NCBI RefSeq assembly: GCF_007859915.1
Contig: NZ_SJPM01000021.1
Span: 1 to 64,000 of the forward strand
From: Neorhodopirellula pilleata
Lineage (GTDB): Bacteria; Planctomycetota; Planctomycetia; Pirellulales; Pirellulaceae
Reading direction: 5' to 3'
DNA: 64,000 bases
The notes under the pieces were generated by a model. That model made no database searches, was not told the DNA's origin, and saw nothing but the letters and a program-made list of their open reading frames with translations. The first letter of the stretch is position 1; every line of letters begins with the position of its first letter. The translations under genes and the position numbers were made by a program. Shown piece by piece: positions 34,201 through 49,200 of this stretch.

Positions 34201-37200
34201 GTCCAACGAGCACCACGAGTTCGTCCGCGCGAGCCACCGTGTCGAAACCAGCATCGACGATGGGCTTTGTGTTCTGAACGTCCACGAGGATGGTGGTCGA
34301 GCTACTGCCGCCGTCATTGTCAGTTAGGGTCAATAGAACCGTGTGCAGCCCGTTGTCGAGAGGGGTGAAGCTGTACTGTTGTGTGTTGCCACCTTCTATT
34401 GCGTGGCCGTCGCTGGTCGTCACGTTCCATGCGAAAGTGTGGGTGTCGTCGCTGCCGAAATCGAAGACCGAACTGTCGAGCGTGACCGGTGTCCCTTCTG
34501 AGACACTCAGTGCGATGCCGCGTTCGGGAATCTGCGGTACAACGTTGCTGACCGCAATTTCGAACGTCGTCGTCTCTTCGGAAGCTCCATTGTTGACGGC
34601 CAACGTGACCGAGTACACTCCTTCGTCCTCGAAGGTCAGACTCAATCGCGGATCGTTACTCTCTGGAATCACCTGTGGGTTATCAGACGACACCGTCCAC
34701 CGAACCGTGTCACCATCACCAACGGCCAAGAGCGAAGCAGCGTCGAGCGTGAGGGTATCGCCTTCGCGAACGATCCGACCCAACCCAGATATGGTCGGTG
34801 CGATCGGGCTGCCGATCACGAAAGATTGCCGTGTCGAATCCACTCCACCATCGGTATCCGTCACGCGAAGTGTCACCGTATAGGTGCCGGGTCTCGCGTA
34901 TTGATGACTGACGACAGCAAGGTTGTTGTCTGCTAGCAAAGCACTTTCGTCGCCAAAATCCCATTCATAAGAAAGGACGCTGCTGTCGGGATCGATCACA
35001 GGAGCCGAGAACATCACGCCCAGAGCGTCAGGTGTGATCGTTGTGTTCGTCAGGTCGACAATGCGCGGTGACACATCACCGACAATCGCCTCAGAATCAA
35101 CGACTTCAATCGTCAGTTGACGAGTCGCTGTGTGACCAAAACTGTCCGTGGCGGTCAGGGTGATCACATAGTTGCCATCATTGACATAGGTATGGGAGGT
35201 CGCTCCTAAGTTGCCCGTCGATTGGTTCGTGCCATCACCGAAGTCCCATGCATAAGTCAGATCACCACCGCTGGGATCGAAGCCGGTTGCGACCCATCGC
35301 AAAGTCTGCCCTGCCACACCATTGGTTTCACCAGTCAGGCTAAGGAGTTGCGGGCCCGTCGCTAACGCTGTCGCGTGCAGGGGATCGAGAACGATCGGTT
35401 TCGGTGCGACGTTGGCGATGACGATCTCGCGAGTCGAAGTCGTGGTGCCACTGTCACCGTCCGTGACGGTCAATGTGACGGTATAGGTTCCCTCGTTCGA
35501 GTAAGCATGCGGAATCCGGCTTAAGTCGACGCCTTGATTCGTTTGTGTTCCATCGCCGAAGTCCCAAGCATAGGTCAGCGGGTCCTTACTACCCGCAGGG
35601 TCAGTGACCGCGGCCGTCCAGAATAAAGTCTGACCTTCCGTGCCTGTCACATCACCGATCAACGAAGTGATCTTCGGTGCCACATTGGCGACGGTTACAT
35701 TCAACGTCTGTTCCATCTGGCCTCCGTCACCATCGGTGATCGTCAGCGTCAGGGTGTAGTCGCCGCTATCCGCATAAACATGGTCGACGTTGGTGCGGTT
35801 GACGCCGCTGATTTTAGAGCTGCCATCGCCGAAGTTCCATCGATACGTCAAGGGATCTTTCGATCCGGCCGGGTCGGATGCGGTGGCGGAAAATTCAAAG
35901 CGTGTGTTCTCATCGCCACTGGTGTCTCCCGCCAACGGCGAGACGACAACGGGATGCAGGTTATCAACGAGAACGTTCAATGATTCGGATACGCTCCCGC
36001 CGTCGCCATCGCGTACGGTCAGGGCGACGGTGTAGGAACCGTTGTCCGCGAATGTGTGATCGACACTGGTCAGGTTGAGGCCACTGACGAGTGTTGAGCC
36101 GTCGCCGAAGTCCCAGACGTAGGTCAAGGGATCTTGGGTGCCGGCCACATCAACGGCGGTTGCCGAGAACGTCAACGATTGGCCTTCGTTGCCCGTCAGG
36201 TCACCCGAAAGGTTTGCCGAGAACGTCGGGGCGACGTTGTTAACGGTCACGGTCATCTTTTGAGTCGTGCTGTCGTTGAACTTATCCGTGATCGTCAACA
36301 CGACGGTGTAAACGCCACTGTCGAGATAGGTGTGCATTTGATTCACATCGACGCCACTGGACATCATGACATCGTGGATGCTATTTCCATCGCCAAAGTC
36401 GAGCGTGTACTTGAGGCCGAGAGGTGATGGGTCGTTTTCACCCGCGTTTTCCGTGGCGCTGAAGGTGAACGCGAATTCGCTGTTCTCATCACCGCTGCTG
36501 TCGCCGGCAAGGCTGATCACCGGAGCGACGTTGTCGACGAGGACATCCAGAGTTCCGGCGGCAAGATGCGTGCCGTCTTCATCAACGATATCGACGATGA
36601 TCGTAAGAGTGGTTCCGCCCTCGGTGTAGAAATGCGACTTGATTCCAGCATTCGTAAAGACTTCATATTCATCTTCCGCCGTGTTCGGATCCCCGTCGTT
36701 GTCGAAAGTGGACCCATCACCCCAGTGCACGTGATACTCGATGACCGTATCGGCACCGGCATCCGAAACATCACCCAATGTCAATTGGTACGAGGCCCCC
36801 TCGCGTGTGCGAGTATTCCCGTCCAGATCGATTTTGGGAACAACATTCCCGACCCGAATGATGGTTTCCACCGAGTCACTCAGCGACGTCTCGTCAGCAC
36901 TGAACGAATCGGTGACGGTCAACCGGACCGTGTAGTCGCCTTCATCGAGCGGCGTGAAGTTGAAGATCGCCTCCGTTCCGTCGGTAACAACTTGACCGTT
37001 GCTCGCGACGACGCTCCACAGATAGCTGCGAGTGACACCGTCATTCGTTCCTCGCAAGATCCCCAGAGCACTGGTATCGTGAGCGTCGAACGACAGAACG
37101 CTGCCCTCGCTGATCCTACCTAGCGGACGATCCTCGGCCGCGCGGGTGGGAAAACTCGATTGCGAGTAAACATACGCCGGCCCGGATCCCGCTGTCGATT

Positions 37201-40200
37201 GAGATCCGATTGCAAGCGTTTCGCCACTGATCGCTACCCCGACTCCAAATCGACCATCGGCTGCCGCGTCCACTGCCGTCAACTTGCGGACCTCGGTCCA
37301 CGCGTCCCCATTCCGCTGGAAAATGTAGGCCGCTCCGGAATCTACCCCATCGTCGTCATCGAAATGCGATCCCACAACCAGAGTTGGACCGCTGATGGCC
37401 ACCGAGATTCCGAACTGGTCGCCGGCATCGCCGTCCTTGGCGGTCAGCTTTTGGGTCGGGTACCACAGGTTTCCTGCTTGCTGGAAGACATGGACTGCAC
37501 CCGAATCGAGACCAGCTTTAACCGAGCTGAATGATCCGACCACGAGAGTGTCGGCTTCCAGTGCGAGCGAAATCCCGAATCCGAAACCCGCCGCACCTTC
37601 GCGTGCCGTCAGTTTCTGTGTTTCGGTCCAAACGCCAGCGGTCCTCTTGTAAACGTAGGCCGCTCCCGCGTCGATCGAATCGGTATCATTGCGGTCCGCG
37701 GCGACGACCAATGTATCGCCACTGATGGCGACGGAAACACCGTACAGATCATCCGGGGCAGCATCGCTGGCGGATAGTTTTTGAACTTCGTTCCACACGT
37801 TGCCCTCGCGAGCGTACACGTATGCCGAACCTTGGGAAGAGCCTTCAGATGCTCCGTTGATGTCATCGCGGAACGCACCAATGACAACGGTGTCGTCTTC
37901 GCTGATCGCTACCGAATAACCAAAGAAAGCGTACTCGGCGACGTCGTCGGCGATCAGTTTCTGAGTTTCGGTCCAGACGCCATTGTCAGTGTTACGGGTG
38001 AATACGTACGCAGCCCCTGTGATAAGACCAGTACCGTCCCGGGCATCAACGGCCCCAATCACCAAAGTATCGCCTTGGATGGCGACGGAATAACCGAAGT
38101 GTGCTTCCGCCGACGGTTTGCTTGCAGTCAGTTCTTGCACCAGAAGCCAACTGCCGTCGACGCGCTGATACACATCGACCGCGCCGGTGGCAAAGTCATC
38201 AAACTCGTCACTGAGGTTGGTAAAGCGTGCTCCCACCACCATCGTGTCGCCATCGATCGCGACCGAACGCCCAAATCCATCCGCGAGAGCAGCGTCATCG
38301 GTGACCAGACGAGCGACTTGGTTCCAACTTCCGATTTCTGCGGCATGATTCTGGCGGGGACCGCGGTCCAAGAAGAGATCACTACCTGGCAACTCGTCGA
38401 ACGGCCAATATCCGACCAAGCCGGTTTCCGATCCGTCGAGCTGTCTGCCAAGATCCGCATGGACTTCGGTCTGTGTTCGTGCGAGATCCCAGATCCGTAG
38501 CTCATCCAGCGAACCAACGAAGTTGCTGTCGCTACCGCCGACCAGCAGCGTCTGAATCGGCAGGACGTCAAAACCGCTCGCCCCCGCGTCGCGAGTGCCG
38601 ATCAACTGGCCGTCGATCAAGACTGAGATTTGGTCCGTTACCGCGTTGCGAACGAGCGCGACATGATGCCACTGACCGTCGCTGAGCGGTTGTGGCAAGG
38701 CAAAATCGTATTGGCCTTGGCTGGTTCCGTCACCCAACGGAGACAGGAATGTGAGCGAGCCGTAATCCGCCGATAACTGGACGGCAAACTTTGGCGAGGC
38801 ATTGGAATCCGGCGAATCGGTACCGCGGAGCAACCATTGGTCGCCCGTGGCCACTGCGCCGTCTGCCGTTCGCAGGCGGAACTCAAGAGTCACATCGCTC
38901 AACGAGTTCAACGCAGCCCGCGGTAGGTTGAACCCGTCCCCACTGCTCAATTCCACCCAAGAATCATCTCGATCGGTGATCACGGCGACCGGATTGACCG
39001 TCACGTTCGTCCTATCGGTCGTGGAGGCACCGTCCGGATCCGTGACCGTCAGTGCCACCGAGTAGATTCCGGAGTACTGCGGCGTGAAGCTCAGCGACGT
39101 AGTGCCTGCCGGAAGAACGACATCGCCGTTGTTGCTGGTTACTTCCCACGAATATCGCAGGGATTGTTGATCCAGCGGGCCTGGATCGAAAGCGTTCGCA
39201 CCGTTGAACGTAACCGTTTGGCCAGGCGTTACTGTGTGACCATCGCCAATTTCTACCGTTGGCGCGACATTCTTCACGTTGAAGGTAGATTGCTTGCTGT
39301 CGAAACCACCATCGCCGTCGGACGCCGTGATCGTCAAATGGTACGTTCCGTTGTCGGTGAACACGAACGACGGTCTCAGCACATCTGGAATGACATTGGT
39401 CCACGCGTCGTTAGGAGACGCTTCGCGCGTACGGAACTTGCCCACCAAATCATCGATGCGCAGGCCGGTCGGATTGAAGTCTGCTCCCCCGTTGTTGAGC
39501 ACGAACTCTAACGTGTTGGTGCCTGGAAGGAAGCCTCCGTCGATTACAAACTCAGTCAGCTCGGTGAAGCCGGTATCTGGTGATGCTGATAGGATCGAGC
39601 TGCCATTGATACGAATGTCCTGGCCGCCGTTGTCCGTAGCCCATCGACCGGTGATGATCACCGCATTCACATCGACATTGTTCGGCAGCGTAAACGTGGT
39701 GCGGTAAGTGTAATCGCCTGGCTGAGCAACACTGCCGCTGGGACCGATCCAGTTTGAATTGTCGTCATTGGCAATCCAGGCCGCGGAGAGCCCAGTGCCC
39801 ACCAGATCGATTTTTGTAGCCACCAGGCCGCCGCCAGGGTGAGAGACGATTTGATAGTGCGGATCGGTGACATTGTTTCCCAGTGCCGCACCGCTGGCGT
39901 CGATGCCCGTATTGAACAAATTGGTAATCGGCATCCAGGTGCCGAACACATCGAACTGGCCATCGTGAGCTTGTGGCGTCGCATCGCGTACGATATCCCC
40001 GCCAGCTTCATCCATGCGATAGTAAGCGACCAGTCCGGATTCGTTACCTCGCAACAATTCGTTCATGTTGCCTTGGATCTGTTCGGCGGTACGAACGCTG
40101 TTCCAGATTCGCACTTCGTCTAGGCTGCCGCGCAGCGGCGAGGTATTGGAATCATTGTAGAACGACTGCGCGATTAACAAGGGCGCCGTGTTTGAGTTGG

Positions 40201-43200
40201 TGTCGGTCTGGCGCACGCTGTCCCGGCCCGCGATCGCCCCATTGACATAAATCGTCATGAGCCCCGTGACGCGATCGATCAAAGCCGCGACGTGATACCA
40301 TTGGCCGAGCTGGATCGTTCCCGGTGCCGTGTCGGCAGTTTGCTCGCCGATTGCATCCGCCGAAGTCAATCGCAGCAGACCCGTGTCATTGCCTGTGTCT
40401 TTGACAAGTAGGCTGTACGTCGCGTCGTTTGCCACGAGGCCGGCACTCTTCGTAAATATCGGTTGCCAAGTCGTATCGAAGCTATCGACCTTCAACCACG
40501 TCTCCAGCGTGATCTGTCGGCGGATGTCGAGGTCGGGGCTGTGCGACACCTTCATCGCGTTCGTCCCGTCCAGTTGCAACGCTGTGGGACGTAGTTCCGT
40601 CACGTGGCCGCTAGGATCGGAGAGGCTGAACCGGGCTTGCAGGTTCGCCAAGTCAGCGCTGCTCGGATCAACGACCACGACCTGCCCGATGGAACCAGCA
40701 TCGATCCGCACGTCAAAGCTGCCGTTGTTGCTCGGCTCGATGACAAGTGTCTGCCCCTCATCGATATCGATCAGATCGGGCACTCGTTGAATTGTGGGTG
40801 CGACGTTGCGGATGTAGAGTTGAATGTCCTCGATGTCGAACACCGGGAAGACGGTGCCAATCCTTAGCGTCGCCAGCCCGCTATCCATCGTGTCGAATTG
40901 AACCGCTCCCGTGCCCGACGCGGCCGGTGTGGCGAACGAATCATGCGGGATGAAGACTTCCCACGGCACGGTCGATGTGGGATCGGCCAACAGCAGATTG
41001 ACTTGATCCCCTTCGTCGAACACAAGATTCTGGCCCGCTTGCAGGAACCGATTGGGCATCGTCAGAAATTCGAGATCAGGCAGATCGAGCAAGGTGCGGG
41101 TCGTATTGTTCGCCGACGCATTGACGCCGGTGCCTTCGAGTTTCAGGCTGCGAAGACCCGTCAACTCGGCAACTCGAGAGATGTCGGCGAGGGACAAATT
41201 CCCGTCAAGGTTCAATGTTAACAGATGGGCCAATCCGATGACTTCGCCAGCCTGGGGGCCGCTAGTCAGACGACGCGGTACCAGTGTCGCAAGGTCAGAA
41301 TTGTCCAATTGGTTGTTCGACAAGTCGAGCGACAACAAATTGGTGAGAGACTCAAGACCAGCCAGATTCGAGATGTTCTTACCTGACGCGTCCAAGTGAA
41401 CGATTGCAGCCAGATCGCTGGCGTGGAATTCCTTGTGAACGATCGACGAGGAGCCGGTCACCGGGATTCCCAGTGTGTTGGCAATCGCGGTGCGAAGACC
41501 GAGATCCGAGATCGTCACGATCGGATCCAAAGGCTGGCTAACGTCATCGAACGATAGTTGGCCAATCGGAACTGGATTGTCCGGATTATCAGCCAGATTG
41601 CGGTCGCGGATCTCAACGGGTTCGCCTGTGAAGGTGTCCGCGCCACTGTCGCCGAACAATCGATCCAGGTCCTGGTTGCCAACAATGAGATCGTCGCCAT
41701 CGCCGCCGTGGATCAAGTCACGATCCGGTAAAGTCGATGTCTGGTGAGTCTGACCACGGATCGGCGCGTCGACCAAGATCGCGAAGTTGGTATCCGAAGC
41801 GGTTGCCGGAACGACGCGCAGGTAATAGGTGCCAGCTGCATACTTGCGTAGATCGATCGCCGCGACGTTTTCCGCTAGCACACGCCCTTGCGCGTCGATC
41901 AAGTCCGCCAAAGCTTGGCCATCGATCCGGATCGCATCGCCGCCCTTTCCGTCCCCGAGTGTGCTGAACTGGAACCAACGCTCGCCACCTGCGGGCAACG
42001 CGAATGGCTGATCGCCTTCCTGAAACAACTCGGCACGACCTGTCCCGCGATTGACCACATAGGATCCGCTACCTGGCACAGAGATATTTTCAAGCGTATC
42101 AAATATTGCCGGCAATGTGATTCGTTGATGGGCACCATAGATCGTGTAGATCTTGCCACTTTCAAAACCACCCGATGTGCTGCTCGCCAAACCAGCACCG
42201 ATAACGAGATCATCAATTCCGTCGGCATTCAGATCCAGGTTGGGCGACGAAGGCAAACCGCCGTTGGAATCGATCACGCCAGTACCGATTGGCAACGTCA
42301 CGTTGGCATCGGAGAGTTGCCGAGTGGCTGATCCATCGGCAATCGAAAGGAATGTGTAGGCATTACCGGAGTTGGGCTGGCTGATGATAAGGTCGGCATG
42401 GCCATCTTCGTTGAAGTCACCAGCGGTTGCATACAAACCAGATCCCTCGATCACGTAATCGGGAGTGCCGAAATTAAGAATCCCGGTGGTTGTTCCCAGA
42501 TAGATCCGAAGATCGGTTGCTGTCCCCAGGGCGACATCATCGTACCCATCGTTGTTCAGGTCACCCAACGCGGAAGGACGTCTCAGTTCGCTAGCAGACG
42601 ACGCCGTCAGGCTGATCAGCGTCTGGCCGCCAGTGGGAAGTTTCGTCTGGAACAGCGAATTGGAAGGCACTCCGAAAGCGTTTGTCGTTCCCGTTGAGCT
42701 CTGAGACGCTGTAAAGCCGAGCGGCCGGGTAACGGTCCGATCAGAAATGCTCAGTGATGTCGTAGGCACACCCGATGGACCGAAGGCCTCGACCATGATC
42801 CGGCCGTTGTTTTCTCTTGCAACTAACTGAGAACGTGTGGTCCTAAGATTCCAAAACGCGCCTTCTTTGTGAGAAAACTGTGCGTTCTGACCAATCTTAT
42901 CCAGACTCAAACGCCATGCACCCGGAGCGAGGTTGATTACCGGAACGTCGAACGTCCATGTGTTCCGTTCTAAGTTGATGATGTCTGGTGATGGCAAGTT
43001 GACTCGTGTTCCCGACGGCGAGTAGAGATTAACACTGAACCTCAGGTCCGTTCTTCCTGCTTCGAAGCCCTCCGAACTGATGGTCAACCTCATTGATTTC
43101 AGCGGGGTCGTATTTGGAATGAATAACACACCTCCACTATCGTCCTGCACCCTAATTCCATCATTTACAGTCGTTTCAATTACGTCGAGTAAGGGTTCAT

Positions 43201-46200
43201 TCCGGAAGGCGGCGTTCACGATATTGACGACTTCACTAATCGGTCGCGGTGCAGCCGACGCAGGAATGGTGATGGGACTCGGTCCTGGCGAAATCAATGT
43301 CGTTACTTGGCTGAACCCATTCGCTGAGATATTCCGCACGTCGTAATCGAGAACCGTCACTAGGTTTGTTGGGATCGGACCGATGGCGTCCCCGATGACC
43401 TGTGCGCTATTGCCTGTGCGGGTATCGTTCCTCACCGTCGGGAATCCAAGCACACCTGGTGGCAGGAATTCGCTTAACGACAGCGTCACATCACTCCCGC
43501 CATCAAGCGTCGTCAGAGTCAGTTTCCCACCGGTCACGCTTGCGCTCACATTCCCGGCAAGACTACTTTGCAGAATGGCTGAGTTAATCTTCGTTGCCAA
43601 TGTGACCGCATTTTCGTTCGCGGTTTGCGCTATTGTCAGTGTCTCATTCAAATTCCCCAATTCAATTCTTAATTGCGAAGAGAAACCGGGCGTGGATGTG
43701 ATGCCGTCCGGTGCCGTGACGACGGCTCGGGTAACGCTCGCCACGTTCACTGTCAGCGTCGAATTGCCAAACAGGACGTCATCAAGTCCATCACCATTGA
43801 CGTCACCCGCAACAATCGTCTGCAAGTCTGAGAAGCCCGCATCCGAACGCATTTTGCCCAACCGGTCGCCGAGTAATAGCTCGCGGTCGGTTTGTTGAAG
43901 AGTTTGCCCAGAATAGATGTAGCCCAGATCAAACTTGCCCGGCGTCACGGAAGATCCGGTTTGCGTTGAGTTCTCGGTCGTAATCAGGATGTCGTCGTGC
44001 GAGTCGCCGTCCAGATTCAGGACGTAAACATCAGGGACAAAGTTCGTCCCCACGGCCGGATTCAGTGGTGCTCCGGCTAAACGAATTGTGCGACTATTGA
44101 GGCCTCTGTCGGCCGTTCGTTGATTAAGGTAGTTGTGGACGAAGGCTTGATCCCACAGACGCGGCCAGGGCACAGCCACGTTGCTCACATCAACTCGCCC
44201 AGCCTTACCGCCAAGGATCACGGTAACCAGCGTGTCGCCAACCGATACCGCAGAAGCTTCTGGAAGGCTCGGCACGGCATGCACGAATACCAGGTCGGCA
44301 TAACTGTCCCCGTTTATGTTACCAAAGGTCTTGGCAGGAATTCCCAAGGCCGCGTGGTCGATCACAATCTCAGCGTAGGTTTCGATGTTCTCAACGGCAT
44401 CTAACGTTACCGGTCCAAACAGGACGTAACTGAAGTTGAGACCACTGACGATAAAATCGTCCTGTAAGTCGCCGTTAAAATCACCGATCTTTTGCAACGT
44501 CGACAGTCGCTCTCCGCGAGCCGAGCCTTCCAACGCGAACGCGTTACTCACATCCAAGCTTGTGGAGTTATTCAAATCAATTCCTGCCAGCCCTGGCTCC
44601 ACGCTGCCCAACATGGGCTGCGCCAGCTCGTAAGTGAATAATTCGGGCTCGAACGTGGGTCCGGCGACCGGCACGTACGGATAGGCATATACCGGGTCAT
44701 CCGACGTGTTCAGAATCTGGTCGACTCCCGCATCCGCGTGGCCAAAGATGGTGTCGTTGGCAGGCCCTCCGAACAGCTTGTCGCTGCCACCGCCGCCGAC
44801 GATGATGTCATCGCCCGTGCCACCGTCGATTGTGTCGGCCAACGCGCCACCATACAGCACGTCGTCCCCAGCTCCACCGCGAATATCGAGGGCCGCAATA
44901 CGTGCACCTTGTTCAAAATCACCGGGATCGATGCCCCACTCTTCGAACAGCGAGGCGTCGAACGTTCCACTGATCGGCAGGAACTGAAAACCCGGATCGG
45001 CATGAACCACGTCGTTACCGCCCTGCGTGATGATCACCGTGCTTTCGACGTCGCGAGCCTGATAGAACATGTACTTTTGCTGATACGCGGTCCAGTCCGT
45101 CGTGCCATCACCGTTGTTATCGATATCCTCCGTAACGAACTGCTGTTGTCCGATGTCCCAGACGAGACTCGTAAACTCGTACCGATGCAGCCCCGAGTTG
45201 TATCGCAGTGACACGAAATCCGGCACGTCGTGACCGCGACGGTCTTTGTCACCACCCAGGAACAATACCCGGTCGTCACCTTCGCCGCCGAGCAATTGAT
45301 CGCTGTACGTCGGAATGTACGTTTGCGTTGCCGGGCTGAAGACCGTGTCGGATTGATTGCCCAACAGCGGCAAAAAGTCGGGAATGATTTGGAACGTGTC
45401 ATTACCCGCACCGCCGAACAGCAAGTCGCTGGCGTTGCGATCCAGTCCGCCACTGAGCACGTCGTCTCCCTCGTTACCGAAAATCCAATCTTCGCCCGCT
45501 CCACCCATCAATACATCGTCGCCGGGTCCGCCAACGATCACGTCCCGGCGCTGGACGTCCGTTCGCAGAGACAGTTCGGTTTGTTGCCCTAGCGTTTCGA
45601 GGTCGTTATCAAAATCGAATTGCAGATCATAGATCGTGGGCGTGCGATTCTCTGATTGAATCTTCACCAGGTATTGGGTGCCGCCAACGAGCGAATTCAG
45701 CCGAAGTTCACTAGAGAGCGATGGCCGAAGGTCAATCGCATTCGTGGTGACGCTGGCGGGCGAGTAAATCGTATAGTGCCCTGGTTCGGCAGTGCTGACG
45801 TCGAGTTGAAACGAGTCCGTCAGTTTCAAACCACCGAGCTCGAACGTGATCGTTCCCATGTCTTCGGTCTTGAGGCCGTTCAAGGATGCATCAGCCGAGT
45901 CCAACAAGTTCGCTGCCAGGCCCTTCGGTCCGTTGTCGACAACAATGGTTGTGCCGGGAGCAATCAGCGGTTCGGCAGTCTGTGTTCCCGACGTAAAGCC
46001 GTAGAAGTTGATCGCCGCATTGACATCGGTTCGAACACTGATGCCTGCTAAAGCACCTGAGCTATCATGGTAAGCGGATCCCTGGGGGCTCAGGAAGAAA
46101 TCGCCCTGATTGAAGTCGATGCGGTACCGAGTGAACTGCTTGGGTGACTGGGACCCGAACGGATCCGATTGAGTCACATGGATCTCGTCTTCGAGACCCG

Positions 46201-49200
46201 TTGCACTTTCCAGGTAAGCAATTCCGGTGACAGATCCTCTGCTCGAGAAATCAAGGCGATAGCGGTCCTGTTGACGGAACGTGAGATCGTTGGGATCGGA
46301 GGGATTCGTTTGCAGGGCAAACAACCATTGATCGTTAAATTCTTCGCCCGTCAGCCAGAGCATGCCGTTTCCGTAGGCTAAACCTGGGTGCCAGTTCATG
46401 GAGCCACCACCCTGTTGACTGGGGATCAGTGCATCCAGGTCAAACTGTGCCAGCAAGGTGCCGCTGTTGACATCCACCACGCGAAGTTCGCCAGCGGCGG
46501 AGTTCATTAGGAAGGCGATGCCTCCGTCAACCACTTCCACGCCGTCAATCTGTCCCTCGGCCGCATCGAAAGACTGGACGTTACTGAGAGTCGTTCCACC
46601 TTGCGTCTGTTCAAACGCGTAGAGTTCCTGCTCCATCGCCAAGTAGAAGGTTTGGCCGTCGTAATCCAAATCGAAATGGGGGATATCGCCCGCAGCGATC
46701 GCGCCGGTGGCTTGCCTTCGCAAAGGGGAGCTTCCCAGTAGACTGACGCTCGACGCTTCATAACGGTTCAACATGGGCTGCTGTCGACCGTTCAAGTCAT
46801 TGCTTTGATAGCTGATGTGGATCTCGTCTTGCCAGAAGACTGGGCTGGGCACGTAAGCAATTCCCGTCGCGGGCTCCCCGTTCAGGCCGAATAGTTCCGA
46901 GCGACGACGCTGCGAACCATTCTCGTCCAATTCGAATAAGTACTGCCTCCCAAATTCTTCGCCAGTGAGCCATAACCGATCGTTCCCGTAAGCCAACCCT
47001 GGGTTCCAGTTCACGTTTGGATTCAAGAAGAGATCTTGAGCCGTGCTGCCGATGCCCTCTGGCAGAAACTGTAGTTTCTTGGCAGCGGAGTCCATGACAA
47101 AAATCCGTCCGTCATCGAGAGCCTCCACGCCATCGTAACGGTCACTCGGATCGAACGAGTCAATCATCCCCCCTGCGTGAATCCCCGCCTCATCGAATTC
47201 GAATAGTTCTTTACCTTGTACGAGGTAAAAGAATTGGCCGTTAAAGTCCAAGTCGAGCGGCAACGGTTTCGAACCAGCGCCGACTGCCCCGGTTGCGAAT
47301 TGTCCCAGAAACGATGTTCCCATTGGCGTTAGGCTGACGCGATCGTAAAGATCCAAACGACCGCCTTGTTGATCCAAATAACTGACGCGCACCTCATCGC
47401 CCGTCTGACCAACCAAGTACACAATTCCCGTCGGCGTCTCGTTCGTTCTTAGCAGATTCTCGGTCAGTATCCTGCCATTGTCGGAGACACGGAACACCTT
47501 CTGAACGCCATCTTTCTCACCCGTCAGCCAGAATACTCCATCCCCAAAGGCCAGCCCAGGATTCCAAGCGACGTCACCACTCAGTTGAACCGACTCGAAG
47601 TTGGAGGTCCGCTGGATCGTACCCGCGTTGGAATCAAGCACGTAGGCTTCGCCTTTCACAATGGCAATCCCGTCTTTCGTGCCGGCGCCAAATCCGTAGC
47701 CCTCGTGTACCTCCGCGGGACCACCAAGCTCCGAGTGAAAAACCAACAACTGGTCTCCACCGGTCATGTAGAAACTGACGCCGTCGAATCCAAGACTGAG
47801 TTCGCTGAACGGAGTGCTTTGGAACTCGTCGGGAATCGCAAACGAATTGCCTGTGGGTTGCCCGGTTTCTGTTTCGAGTTCGACGATGCGAGTCGATCCG
47901 AATTGGTCGCTGAGGACGAACTGTCGACTGGGGGCCAGTTGCAGATCGATGCCCGCCAGCGCCGTGATCGGAGCTCCCGTCTGATTGCCGTTCTCATCGA
48001 TCTCGACGATCGAATTCGCTCCGTCATAAAGAAATGCGAATGAACTTGCGGCAACTTTAATTTCGGATGGTGCCGCAATGAATTGTCCAATCGGTTGGCC
48101 GGTTTGCGGATCTAATTCACGCAAGACTAGCTTTCCGTCTTCACTGACAAATTCGACGTCGTACAACTCGGCTGGCAAGCTCACCTGGGCTGGCACATCA
48201 ATCGTGAGCGTCTTTCCGAGAGCGGTTCCACTCGCCGATACGACGATCTGGTTATCGGAGGATAACGACGCGTCAAAAGTTCCCAACGAAGGGCTAAGGG
48301 AGTGCAATGCGACGTTCAGGTGATCCACAAACTCTTGCGCCGACCATGCAGGATCGATATCGAAAACAACTTGCTGCGATGCATTGTTTGGGCCGACGCC
48401 CAATGTGAATTCGGCCCGCGGAATCGATGTCGTGGCGTCGACATCGAGTTGCATCGGCGCGGTCATCCGAGTCGGCGCGGCCAGACTCGCGTCTGAAACG
48501 TTAAACGTCAATCGATCGGTGTCGTTTAAGTTGTGGAACGTCAGTCCGTTCACCACGGAGAAGGAGCCGATGTCTCCCAAGGGGTAAGGGTCGCTCGCCG
48601 CAGGTGATTCGGTTCGATCTGCCAACGGGACGGCGGAACCATCGGCCTCGAACAACTCGATGGACAATTGATCGTTCTCCGCCGCGCCCGCGACGATCAG
48701 TCTCGCCTCGGGGTGAACGCCTTGTGGCAGTTGGAATTCGAACCAGTCAACGTCTTCCGGATTGTCGATCGTCAACCCCGTGAACGTCACACTCTCAGGA
48801 TCGGGCGGATACGGTAAGTAAGTTGGCAATTCGAGTGCGAAGGCGTGCGTGGCAAGATCGTTGCGTCCACGCAGTAATCCCTCGGGCGTGACCGACTCCG
48901 CTTTATCGACCAAGATCGCATTGCCGCTGCGAATCTCGACGTGATCGTCGCCCGCACCGGCATCGATCCAAACCGTCTTCTGTACGGTGGGACCAACCGT
49001 GATGGTGTCGTTGCCCCCCAAAGCGTCGATCAGGATCACCAAGAAGTCGCCTTCGGGCGGCAGCAGGCCGTTGACCAAATCGGTCTGAGCCGTTTTGAGA
49101 TCAGCCAGAGACCGTCCGAGTCGCGTCGGGTCCGAGTCTGCCGTCACGTTGGCCCCCACGACCGACTCACGAGCATCAAGCAATGCCTGGGTATCGAGTA

